NCBI RefSeq assembly: GCF_000524195.1 | Contig: NW_020170432.1 | Coordinates: 211,479-275,478 of the forward strand | Direction of reading: 5' to 3' | Source of the DNA: Echinococcus granulosus | Lineage: Eukaryota; Platyhelminthes; Cestoda; Cyclophyllidea; Taeniidae | DNA: 64,000 nucleotides | Shown: positions 50,561 through 61,982 of the stretch, piece by piece | Layout of the letters: each line of letters opens with the position of its first letter | How positions within the stretch are numbered: the stretch's first letter is position 1 | Position numbers and translations under genes: made by a program | The notes under the pieces: model-generated | Told to the model about the DNA's origin: nothing | What the model saw: only the letters and a program-made list of their open reading frames with translations | The model's database searches: none

Positions 50561-51631
50561 AGGGACAGTAAGATTGATGATCCTTCAAGTTGACTGCCAT
50601 CTTTTGTTAATACGATGGCATTTGGGTGGGTCCTAGGTGCTTTGTTAACTTCCACATCACGACTTTGTCAGGTGATGAAGGTATAAACAAATCGTTTCAC
50701 CACTCACCAAGTTAAACATCACCGGGGGGCTCTTCTTACCTTGTTAATCTCGAGGTAGTGTAATCAAACGATACCCTCGATTCATGACTAGGGTGTCCAC
50801 CGGAATGCTGATGCACCACTCCTTGTATGAATCATCTACTGACCATTCCTTGATGGTTTGTGCTGCCAAAAGTAGCGGCTAGGTGGTAGACAACGCCAGA
50901 AGGTGTAGCACTCCCATGGACCGCCCTTTATGATGGGTATAAACAATCCCACACGCATCTTTTACAGCTCATGGGCACTTAAAACAAGCTGTTGACGCGA
51001 AGTTCACCGAAATTCGGAATAACTTCCACCTTCAATTCATGCGAGTTCGTTTACTTTTCCAGTGCAGCTTGATTGCAAGGTATCTGATCAATCTTTTTTA
51101 GCCGCAGAACAAGCCTGACCGATTGGGCAGATGTGAGAAGTGTTGCACTTGAAGTCGTCAAAACTCCTTATCCTGAAATTCTCCCTTCCCCCGCCTCATG
51201 ACTCACAATGCAATGAATTCTCCTCGAGGATGTGTCGTGCTTTTGGTGTTTGATTGGTTGGTGTTGCGCTTGACTGACTTAAGGAGGGGGTTTAAGAAAA
51301 AACGAGTCGGAGGAGGAAGTGAAGGCATAAGAAAGTCTTACGGCGCCAACTAGGGTGTTGAAGCATTATCATTTGATTGCGTGCCACTCGACCATTGACT
51401 ATCTCACGTCTTTCACTGGCGCCGGTCAAACTGGAGCGACTCCTCGCCATGCGGCCAGGGGCTTATCTTCACCACATCATATCGCTACCACTTGTCATTT
51501 TCTTCTCCCCTCCCAGCTCAGACCGACTGTAGATAGATCGAATTCGTTGCCTTGACAGAAAGGGTAAAAATGGACCTTGTGGGATTGATGTGTAACGAGT
51601 TGTGGCAACAGATAAAATTGAGAACTTGTAG

Positions 51632-52065
51632 TCACTTGAAGAGAACAAAGAGGTCAATCCTGTGGTTTTTATGCCCACCAATACCATCAGGAGACAAGCT
51701 TGTTGCAGCTCCAGCTTGGGGAAGTGCTTTTTTATCTACAGCTCTCTCGTCTGATCTGGTGCCTGCTGTTAGCTGCTGCTCTCCTACGGGACGGTTTAAG
51801 TTAGTATACTTTTTGCTTCTCGAGTCATCCATAACGCAGTAATTAGAACATACCTGTTGAGGAGGAAGAAGTGTTAAAAGACCGCGGACGTGATGGGAGA
51901 CTCAGGGACAGGTAACCCAAAAGTCCTCATCATTTTGAGGGTTGGTGATGTTATTGACGCTTGTTCGGAGTAACTCTTCTCCCCCACCCCCACCTCCTCC
52001 TCCCCTAACATCACAAAGGAGTCAGTGGCAATAAAATCATTCACGGAGCCAGAAAAGCTTGTCAT
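51632..52065 (-). CDS. Unassigned minus-strand ORF pair, possible two-exon gene
   Basis: ATG at 52065 opens a 63-codon frame (begins MTSFSGSVNDFIATDSF). Downstream, a CCTCCTCAACAG acceptor at about 51855 leads in frame to a polar 72-codon stretch (VCSNYCVMDDSRSKK...) ending at TAA near 51632. The linking donor is not clear: GTGAAT and GTGGGG are the only GT candidates. No family recognised. The opposite strand is also open, which lowers confidence. Confidence 0.2.
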
Positions 52066-52305
52066 GAAATTTTTATGGAGGCGAGAAGGCCGTTAAATTG
52101 AGGTTGAAAACAAGAAATTGAATCAGCTTGTTTCTGAACAGTCTCCAACTACCATAGTCCTGTCTACTGTCTATTCACAAGATAAGAAGGCAATTATCCT
52201 TTAATCAGAAGAGTTCTGAGCCTCTCCTTGATCGTTTTAAATTTTATCAGCCTGTTTTTGATATAGTTGGGTGCAATCTAGCGCTAGGGAATGTCAGAGA
52301 ATACG

Positions 52306-52326
52306 TGTCACGTATGTGTGACGCTG
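52306..52326. repeat. Near-palindromic 21-mer, copy 2
   Basis: Identical to 36485-36505, same orientation, about 15.8 kb away, with unrelated flanks. Confidence 0.5.
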
Positions 52327-52329
52327 ATA

Positions 52330-54125
52330 GAAACTATTAGAAAGGGACTAAAGAAGCACTTTGAATTTAACAGTGCCCAAATTTTTAAGCCTACGGGTAA
52401 ATTGGCTCCAGAGAAGTGGTTCGTTGAGATGCTACTTAGGAAGAGGCTCACTTAAGAACTCTGAGAAGTCAAAATAAATTAATTCCCTGGCTCATTACGC
52501 CTTCACTTGAAAACTCAGGAATCTGCATTGGTGGCAGAGGCAAATGGACCTTACTACAAGGAGGAACAATACCTGTCACCCTGATAGGAGAATGTGGATG
52601 GTTAGAAATGATTGTTGGAACACTCCACAGAGTAATCAGAATGACGCCAGCTTCCGGCCAATCCTCTTCTTTTGGTGTTTCACAATAACTACTGACGGGA
52701 CGAGATGAAGCTCCATCAAAGGACCTGCCTAAAACCTATGTAGGACTAGGAGAATATGTAAATCCCCTCTTGTTACTTTCCTGGTTGAAAAATGCTACTA
52801 CCAAAAGCGGCTGATGTGAGTGGAACTGGAACGCTGTCCAATCTTTGACACCATCTCCACCTCCAAATGGATTAGTTTTTGATAATGTTGGTCTAATGGG
52901 GGAGACAAGACACAGAATCGCCGACCATTAAAAAGTAGCACTTCCCCCCAATGCTAATTTTATTTTTCTCTTCTGCCCTGTTTTGCAGTTGAATAGGTGC
53001 AGACAATCCAAGGAGTAATTACCACCGGCAAGGAAGCGTAACCAGTGAAAATGCAGGAGATGCTCAGTTGTAGATCTTTTGATCTTTTTATCCTTCTAAG
53101 CTATTCTACTCTTGGCATGACAGACGGAGAGAAAGGATTCTTGCCCATGCCAATAAAAATGACCGACATTTCTTACCTCTGATGTGCTCCTCCTAATGCA
53201 TACCTCTTCCGCATTCCTGACCAAGGGGAAAAAAATTTCATTGCCAATCTCTGAACGCATCTTTTCACATAGGATTATGCACCAGAATAAAGGAGGCAAA
53301 AGTCTCCACCACCAGCAGTAGTCTGAGGCACTTTGGTACTGCCTGTTTTTTATCACCCCGATTAGACCATACCAGAGGTGGCTCGAGTATTTAGGCATCG
53401 CTGACAGTGGGAGGAGGTAGTGTTGTCCTTTCAGAAATTGACTCACTATTGGATCATTACCTCAGTAAGGGTAATTTGCCCTTTTAAAATGGGAAAGTAG
53501 TCTTCTTATCATCTGCAGCCTGGTAGAAGCTGGAATTTTCCTCTCTCAGACAGAGTGGAATGATTTATCTCAAACTTACCTGATAAAACGCAATAGTTCT
53601 CCCTTCTTCTAGGCGATATTTATAGAAGAAAAATAGGGTAAACTTCAAGTTTACAGGAAGACATGCTGATTGATGCATGGATAGAGGGAGGGAGAGAGAG
53701 AAAAGAGAAAAGATCGCCCTCATCCAGTTAGATAACGGATTTTCGAGGACTGACAGCAAGTAGCTGTTGCCTCAAAGACTGCCCCTATAAAACTCCTTCA
53801 AATTAACCTCCTTTTTTTCCGGGCCAGTTCCAAAATGCGCCTTTTATGTGGCAATCATTGCAAATTCATTTATTCATTCCCGAATCCCATTTGTCTGCGA
53901 TGTTGGACCCCTAGAAGGCGGGAGAAAAAAGTCAGACCTTGCCACCTGCGTTAGGATAAACAGGACTGCAATCAATCATCCCCTTCCTAACGAGACGTAA
54001 ACTAACTGCTAACTGTCATTTTAGAATGAGTTTTTGTCTCTGGAGGTCAAGAAAATGTAGACCTAGCCACCTCCATCTCTTATCTTTCCATCCACCTACC
54101 TATCTCGCTATCTATCGCTCGCTTG
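52330..54125. other. Non-coding, no supported gene
   Basis: Frames at 53096-53446 and 53565-53759 (minus) have no splice or family support. A GA-rich tract at about 53687-53710 breaks up the latter. Confidence 0.4.
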
Positions 54126-54129
54126 ACGA

Positions 54130-54235
54130 GCGATGTGATACCACATCCATCTCTCATCACGGGTAACGAGTCGGTCAGCAAACACTGCAACTACGGTCTA
54201 GCTAGATACTGACCATCAAGGAGATGCGGAACAAC
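54130..54235. repeat. Dispersed repeat family 2, copy 2
   Basis: Matches 50435-50560: CATCTCTCATCAC, GTCGGTCAGCAAACA and TAGCTAGATACTG in the same order. Preceded by a CTATCTATCGCT simple tract. Confidence 0.55.
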
Positions 54236-54239
54236 GAAT

Positions 54240-55985
54240 TTGATGGTCTTTTAGGGCTCCATGTACCTGCACGCCGATAACTAGCCCCTCCTTCCTCCAT
54301 TCCTGCCTCATTTCCCTTTCAGGCATGACCCAGAGAGCTACATCACCCTCTTACCTTGACTCCTACATAAAATTATAAAAGGCCTAACGTCTTTACACCC
54401 AATTCAATTTCTTTAGGCATCATTAAATCTACCTACCAAGAGTTTGCTGACCCTCTTTCCACCAATTTTTTTTTCTGTCTACACATATCGCCGGCCCTAC
54501 CTTTAAAAGAGAGGGTATATACGTACAATTAAACTCCAAGATAGGGGTTATATTTCTCACTTAAGCTCCCCATTTCTTTCTCTCCCTCCCCCCCTACATC
54601 TCGCTTTCTTTAAGACTCCCCACCCTTGGGAGTGGGTGGAGATCATACCGACAAGTGGATCAAAAATCGGTCCGAATATGACTTATTTATTGGACACGGA
54701 GAAAATGGCTCCTCTGGGAGTATTAAGGCGTACCGCCCTTTCTGCAGGTGAAAATGGGATCCCTTTAAACACCTATAAGCTTGAATTCTCCTTTTGTTTG
54801 AAGAATAAAACCAACTGTAAGGAGCTCCAATAAACCAGCAGACACTGACCTTAGTCACACACATGTGATGAGCAGTTATTGTCGGTTTATCACAACCTCT
54901 GTTGGTATTAAAATTAGGCGGAATGAACCGAATGTCAAATGTCTGTGGTGTCGGGAGGATACAGGCAACCCTAACGGCGGTGCTGAAGAGACTTTCTCAC
55001 TGCGGGTGCTGGCATCTTTACATTCCTTACTTCCTTTCGGATCCTACTTGCAGATATGTGTCAGGACATAACGCGGATTGGCTAATAAGGTCTTGCAAAA
55101 AAATAGCTGACAGATGAAAAATTATCTTCCTATTGTTGTAGCAGCCCGCTCCTTTTCTCCTTCGTACTTGGCGCGTCCTTTTATCACTCCACTGGGTGGC
55201 TCCTCACCCAGGAGATATGCGGTGCTGTTCAAGGTTGGCCAGGCCTCCGCGACGAGGGCATTTCATGCGCCATCTACTACTTGAAGGAAGAGATAAAATT
55301 TAAGACATTTAACACCCCTCCCCCTTGCCATCCAGTTCCCAATTTAGGGCTGGCTACTCGCCTGTCTAAAAGTAAACTGCCCCAGTTTTTAGATGTAGTT
55401 GAAACCGTTGACAAGTTGGTCTAGACTAAACCACCGCAGGGTGGCTGCCAAGCCTCGAGGTGGCTTTAATAGCCCGTCTATTATGAGCCTTCAAAGTCCA
55501 TGTTTTATTGAATGTGCGCCGTAAAAATTCCATGGCGTCGATTTCACAACCCTCCTTCATTCCTATTGGTCGAAGAGAACTACAAAAAGACATCAAAAGG
55601 CGTCAGAAAACCTTAAAGAAATGGCTTTAAAATTGGCAAAAATTATTTAAAATTAGTCAATTATTATTAAATAAATAAATCTTGCTGCTTTTTTTCCTCG
55701 TTTGCTGAGTCATTCACTATTACCCCCTCTATCACGGTGCCTAGAGTCGTCGGTGCGAACTGGGCAAAAAGAACTTCCGTTGTCCATTAGTTCTGGTCTA
55801 CCTGCCTGCCTATTCTACTGCCTCGCCTAAGTAAACAAATAAATAAGGTTCAAATTGCCCACGCGAAATGGAATTTTCGAGGTGAGTCTTTGTATGATGC
55901 GGCATCGTCTTTGATTTTAAAAGGGTGTTACCTTTCCCTTCCTCCCCTCCCCCCTCATCACCACTCTTCTCAACTTTGTATGGAT
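54240..55985. other. Unassigned stretch upstream of the 56 kb exons
   Basis: Pyrimidine-rich at 54460-54610 and otherwise unremarkable. The frame at 54865-55071 (plus) contains PNVKCLWCRED and could be an upstream exon of the 56 kb gene, but I cannot connect it. Confidence 0.3.
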
Positions 55986-55989
55986 GGAG

Positions 55990-56396
55990 GTATGAAATAT
56001 TAGCGTTGGAAGCCTTTAGGGCGCGCATTCACATCGCAATCATCCCCCCTCCTACTCCTGAATGGCCTTTCCAGCTGAGCCAATTTAAAAGACTTCGGCA
56101 AGAGACAATCCATCAAAGTGTCTTGAAACTGAACCACTCTAAATTTGGCAATAAAAACGAGGGAAGGGGGCAAGCTTTTGCGCCTGCAAATAAAGTTGAG
56201 AGTAAAATTACATCTTCTCGATTAGTTATGCAAAAAACAAGTGGAACAGCTAAAGGTAGGAAATATTAGACTAGCGCCCTGTAAAAAGAAATGCTGGCGG
56301 AGGGAAAGGGAGGGGGAAGCATTTTAACAGCGTTTTTTTTCCTCCATTGTAGCTGAAAAGAAAATGTCAACAGCTAAACAGAAGGCTGGTAAATAA
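55990..56396 (+). CDS. 3'-terminal exons of an unidentified Lys/Ser/Thr-rich protein
   Basis: Two plus-strand exons join cleanly. The first follows a long pyrimidine tract and starts at 55990 (AG at 55988-55989), or at 56075 after TTTCCAG, with both sites in the same frame. It ends at 56255 before GTAGG. A 97-bp intron ending TTGTAG leads to a last exon 56353-56396, stop TAA. The joined C-terminus contains QFKRLRQETIHQSVLKLNH and ends AEKKMSTAKQKAGK. It is basic and low in hydrophobics, so likely intracellular and soluble or a tail region. I do not recognise the family and cannot place upstream exons. Confidence 0.4.
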
Positions 56397-56399
56397 GTT

Positions 56400-58390
56400 T
56401 GTAGAGGCCTCGTTGACCTGTTCTATCTGTTGAAGTAATTAGTGGTACATGTCTTGACCCTTTTCCAAGGAGGTACTTTTATGGGACACCTTGTATCTGG
56501 AAGTCGAGGGAAAAGTAAGATAAAACCGAACTTAAGCCATCACCACTTCTAGTTTCCTTTCGTTCGTCGGCTTTTGCTTCTCATGTGATCATGTTACTGC
56601 CTAATGCCAACGGCAAAAAGGGATAATTACTTGGGGAATAGGAATAGTAAAAATGAGGATGAGACGGGAGCACCTCCCCTCCCCTCCATCTCTCTATCTT
56701 GCCATCAGTCTCTCCACGCTTTTTAGCTAGCCACCCATCCACCCCTTATTTTTCTGCCCAACACAAAGACGTTTCTCTTCACAAGTCAGCAAACTGTCGA
56801 GGACACATTTATGCCACTTTGTCATGAAAGAGGAGGTGGAAAAGGGCAACAACTTGATAGGCCTTTCAAATTTCCATCATCCCTTGTCAATGCCTGGCCC
56901 GTGCGTGAACCTCATGGCGCCATAAGATGATGCTCCTCTCAACGATTTGTTTCAGCCCTCACAATACAACTAAAGACGTCTCTTAACATAACTTATGGCA
57001 AGGAATTAGAGAATCTTCCGGGTTGTGGTACAGCAGCTCTCTTTGGGTGATTTTATAACCACCACATTCACCCAGCATGAGAACCCTCTTTAACGTTTGG
57101 GAAGAGGTTAATTCGGCTCAAGAAGCATGCAAGGTCGATTCACATTCATCAGGTTCATTTGACCACGATTTTATGATATAAGAGAGCACAGGAGAGACTA
57201 CCGAACCGACTGGCCGGTTTATTTTAGAGCTAGGTCTATTAAAAATAGTATAAGCCTTTTTGTTTACCCTAGATGATTTCGCCCATCCTCTTTAATTTAT
57301 GGCGAAGTATGTGCGATCACACTTTCCAGGTAACAGATCTTGCAGCAGTAAAGTCCGCCTAAAGGCCAATTTCAGGCTAACTTTGGTGACCCACTAAACG
57401 GTTTGCAACTGATGCTTTCAGCTATAGCATCACCTGGTATCTGGTTCAGGAAGAAGAATCAGCCTTGACCCTAAAGTGTCATCGAAACTTTCATCTCTCC
57501 ACCTAGGGCCTTTCCAAAGCCACTTTCCTTTGCGAGGTCAAGGGGGACGTAAGACTCTGACGGGGGACTTATCTTCGCGAGTCAAGATGATGTGGTCCCT
57601 GGGAGATTTTAAACTCACCCAAGTGTAACTTTAAGGGCCTGATTGAGAGACAGATTCCCTTTGCTTAATAAGTGATTTTCACTAAGTGGTTATATTCAAT
57701 AGACAGGGTATTATTTACCCCATTCGAGGGTCTGTAGGTACCCATATATCTTATCCTATACTATTCCCAAAATGTGAAATTTTGTTGTGTATGCAGCATT
57801 TTCTTAAACGAAGATTAATCAGGTGGACTTTTGGGTTCCAAAATGCTTAAAAGCTTATGAGTAGTACAATGATACCCATTAGGAGCTTTATGGTTTAAAG
57901 AAAAAAGAATGTGCTTTGCTTAAAATAGTGACGATGTTACAGTTTTTGATTGGCATCAATTCGAATGTTCAAAGAAGAGGAAAGAATGTCAGGAGAGACA
58001 AAATCTCTGTCAGTTCGGTTTTCTCACCACAGAGTTGAATTTCCATCTAATCAGATACGAACTTTGAAGTTCACCTTTGCATAGCATTCGATCACTTTGG
58101 AATGAAGAAGGAAAGTGGACTTAAGCCTGCTAGGTTCATAGCCCACTTTCATTTACCGTCTCCCCAGTGTCTCTACTGTCCCCATTTGATTGTTTGATGC
58201 TTCGGACCGAATGGGTGACAACAACTTGGAGCTAGGGGAGAGGGCATTCAAGAAATGCAGAAAAAGAAGATACGGACGTCACACTACCCCCCTTCTTTCA
58301 GTTCATCTGGATTAAAGCTCTGAAGGGAGTTAGAAAAGGTCATTCGCTGTCCCATTTTCTCCGACTAATTCATCTGTCTCGGCTGTTTCC
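56400..58390. other. Non-coding, repeat fragments
   Basis: No supported exon. A stretch at about 57025-57075 (CTCTCTTTGGGTGATTTTAT) resembles 58705-58755 (CTCTCTCTGAGCGATTTTCT) with similar following CCAC-rich sequence, another short diverged repeat pair. Confidence 0.35.
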
Positions 58391-58394
58391 GAAG

Positions 58395-58580
58395 AAGCGA
58401 GTATTCTTGCCCAACTGTGAACTGTGCCACCTTTAATGGATAGATTTCAGCCCTCTTTGTCGTCCGGACTTCGCCTGTTTGTCTACACACACGCGGAGCA
58501 AGCACAGTGTTGTAGGAAGAGGTGAGCCCTTTCCAAGTGCAGATTGTTGGTGTGGGTGTGAGTGGAATAATAGGGCCAGG
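58395..58580. repeat. Dispersed repeat family 3, copy 2
   Basis: Second copy of the segment at 45975-46180. It underlies a 74-codon minus frame (58433-58657) that I treat as a chance frame. Confidence 0.45.
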
Positions 58581-58599
58581 CTGGGGTCGTTTTTACTCC

Positions 58600-61500
58600 C
58601 AGAAACTGATCTTCCAAACACGTCCATCACCTGTGCTTCCAAGACCTGGTGACGCATCAGTCTCCATCCTTAGTGATGAAGAGAAGAGAGTCCATTAGAT
58701 TTTAGGTCAGCACCTCTCTCTGAGCGATTTTCTACCACTGCCACCTTTAAATTTCTCCACCACCAAGACAACTAATTTGATGAAAGAGTTTCTGAATCCC
58801 TGAAACCGAGCTAATGTTGCATAAACCGAACAAGCTCAACTTCCTCGTCCATCAAGCTAAAGAGACATTTTATGCATAAGGATTCAAAATTACTAGAAAA
58901 TAATGCAAAGCAAAATACGGAGGAGTATTCTGTCGAATCCTATTGAAATATTCATTGAAAAACTGCAGAATAACCTAGTTAGGTAGCGAAGCTGAGCAAA
59001 AAAATGCGCACAAGAAGAAGGCAAGAGTTTGATCATCCTTGGGATGATTTGCACAAAGCAGGGTGTAGAGAAGTCTAGGTTCCTTTCTCCAACCCCCCGA
59101 GCTACAGAAATAGGACTGCGATGGTTAATAAGATATCGTGGCCAGAGCATATTTAAGTGGCGGCTTTCCCTTGTATCCCCAGTCCTTCAAGAGACAGGTG
59201 GATTGGACTTGAGGGGACAGATAAGAGCTCTGATAGTAGAGCTAGACTAGGCGAAATGCAGTATCCATGCAGGCCTTTTCCATCTCCCCTGAGCTAAGTG
59301 TCACCACGACGGTGGAATTTGGGACGCCGACTCCTTCTCTGGGGTAGAAATGGATTTGCTTGTAGATGAGCACGTTTTTTGACTTCTCCAGCTGAGGAAG
59401 TAAAGAACAGGGTGGCATTCACAAAAGCTTCAAAAAAAGCTTGCCTTATAATGGAACATTTGCTTATTATCTGCAGACCAAAAGTTGATGCGGATAACTT
59501 ACTTTACGGAGACCCGTAAAATAGCTAACCAAGAAAACTTGGTCGACTGATTGACAGCGGCCGAAACTTTTAATCTTCGATCATTAATTTAGAGGATTAT
59601 TAGTGCCATCCTTAAGAAGGTGGTCCGAGGCGATTCGGATTGATTGGTGGAAATGACTCCTTGATAAAATGAGATTATCTTAAAGTAATCCAGATGAGGT
59701 AAAGATGAGATCACTTGAAGGGGCTTTGTACTTGTTCAAGGCGACCAGTTAAAAAATAAAGCACTCTTATCATGGAAAATGCTTCAAGGGTTCCAACTCT
59801 TCAAGTAGTCTGTAAAAATGTGGTGCGACAGTGGGCTCAGTGTTGGGAATAGGTAGACACCACTAGTGGACGGGTTAAGCTATGGACCCCAACAGAATTT
59901 TATCTCACTGGAAACCCTAAGAGTCATATTTGAAGCAATGTGCAAGCTGTGTGGCCTAGATTTACTAGAATCTCTCAATTTTACAGTCATTTTGTAGCCT
60001 TGGCGGTTGATGGAAACATCGTTTCTGCCAAATACACAGCTTAAATCAAGAATCAAAGTGTCATTAGTCGTCAGCTGTTTACAACTGAAAGTAAAATTCT
60101 AAAAAACGTTAACTTTACTTTTGTTGCTGCTTCCAACGCTGTGGCAGAGAAGGAATTCACCATTGGGCTGACCCTATCAATCCACTTATTATTCACACCA
60201 CCAACGGCCAAGGCCACACTTGAAAGAGGCGCAGCTCTTTTACTTCTAATCGTGGAGAGTATGTTTGCCTTGTGAGGAGTGTGTATGTATCTAGTAGGTG
60301 AGGTGTAGTCAATAAAAGGCGTAGAAGAAAGACAAATTCGTCCTCGAGCTGAACTAAGACTAGTTAATTAGTAGAGAGAAGGTCCTGTACTCCTGTCTCC
60401 TTCTGTAGGAGGATCTCCTCCCACCCTTCTGTGGGATTGAGTGAGTGCTACAAAAGCATAGGTGGCCAGGCACTGTATTTTTCCCTTCATGACTTAAAGA
60501 AGCTAAATCTTCTTTAAAAGTGGAGTTAGCATTAGGCTTGCTTCCCTTTGATACTGAATTTCACACTTCAGTAGTATATGCCTTAATGACTAAGGCACTT
60601 TAAGGCTGCTTCTGGAGCAGTTTTACGGCTTTTATCACCAACAAAAAGCCACAAACCTTTATTTAATTACCCTTTTCTGACTTACTCAGGTGGGAGCAAA
60701 TGTGTTAAAAGTGGGAAAGTATATTTGCTTAACTAATTAAATCCTTGCACTTAATGATCTCCCACTCAAAAATGTTATCGCGCTCTCAGTTTGAAATTAA
60801 TGCGAGACATCGGCAGCCATTTGGATTCGCGCCATATCAGCGGTGGATTTCAAACGAATCTGGCTCAGCTAACCAAATTTTTAAACAAGTTAGATATGGA
60901 GGAGATCCTAATTTATAATTTATTTCAAGGGGAAGGGAGAGGTGGAGGAGATCGACGGGGTCATTACCTCACTACATCGTTGTGTAACGCCTGATATGCT
61001 AAGGCACAAATCCTTCTCACCAGTCTTCATCTTCATTTTTTTTCCTTTGTGAGAAGTTACTGAATTGGTAAGGTCACTTGGAAAAAGAGATATTTATTAT
61101 CGTTTCCTTTACTTTTTTCAGGTCTCCGTCGTGTTTTTAGGGGTAATCCCATCCCTACTCCCATGAAATATTAACAAGCAGGCTAATTCAAACAAGAGTT
61201 GTCTCTTCTCTCATGCTACATGTCCTTCTGACTTTGATAATGAATTGTTTGTTCTGGGTGAGGGGAGGGGGATCAGACACTTCACCCTAATGCATCTACT
61301 CAATGGGGCATCTGGGTTTTTGGTAGAAAGACACGTATTTGAGGATTGACTCCGGCCCCCTGATACACCGGTAAGTTTTGCCTGATTTTTCGAATAGCCG
61401 CTTAAAAGCAGCTTAGAGTCAGAGAAGGATTTTTGGAACTGCTGCATACTTCCACTGAGTTAAGGCTGGTTTGGACTCTAAAAGGCGACAAAATGCGCCT

Positions 61501-61980
61501 TCCATTGATTTAATCTTCCCTTGTTCAAAACTCAACTCCAAGAGCCTCCAAGAGTAAACTATACGCTAGCAGAGTGTTCACAACACTTAGATGCTTGTGA
61601 CGTGGACGCTAAAGCGGTGAAAGGAAGGAGGTAGGGACCGGAACCACTACTAACGGTATCCTATTTGACATATAAGCCTGCGGTCTTTAATAATGGTGTC
61701 GGAACTGAATCGGCTATAGGTGTACAAAATGGCATAAAATCTAAGCCTAACTGAATGTAAATCCGCCATGGTGGCACCGTAGGTCTTTTTTGGGGCGCAG
61801 AGGGTGAAACCTATTCTACCTGCTTTCCCACTTGACTCGAGTACTCCAGGGTTTGAGGCACTAGCACCGCAGACGGACACTGGATCCGTCAGACCTCCAA
61901 ATCAACAAGAAAAGGAGGATTAGGTACATGAATTTATGCGTTTAGGTATATACAAAAATTCACATTTGAAATGACCTGTC
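58600..61980. other. Unassigned region
   Basis: Mostly AT-rich without gene evidence. The plus frame from about 60797 (contains SRHISGGFQTNLAQLTKFLN) looks compositionally protein-like for about 45 codons before a Gly-rich run, but has no splice or family support. Confidence 0.35.
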
Positions 61981-61982
61981 AA

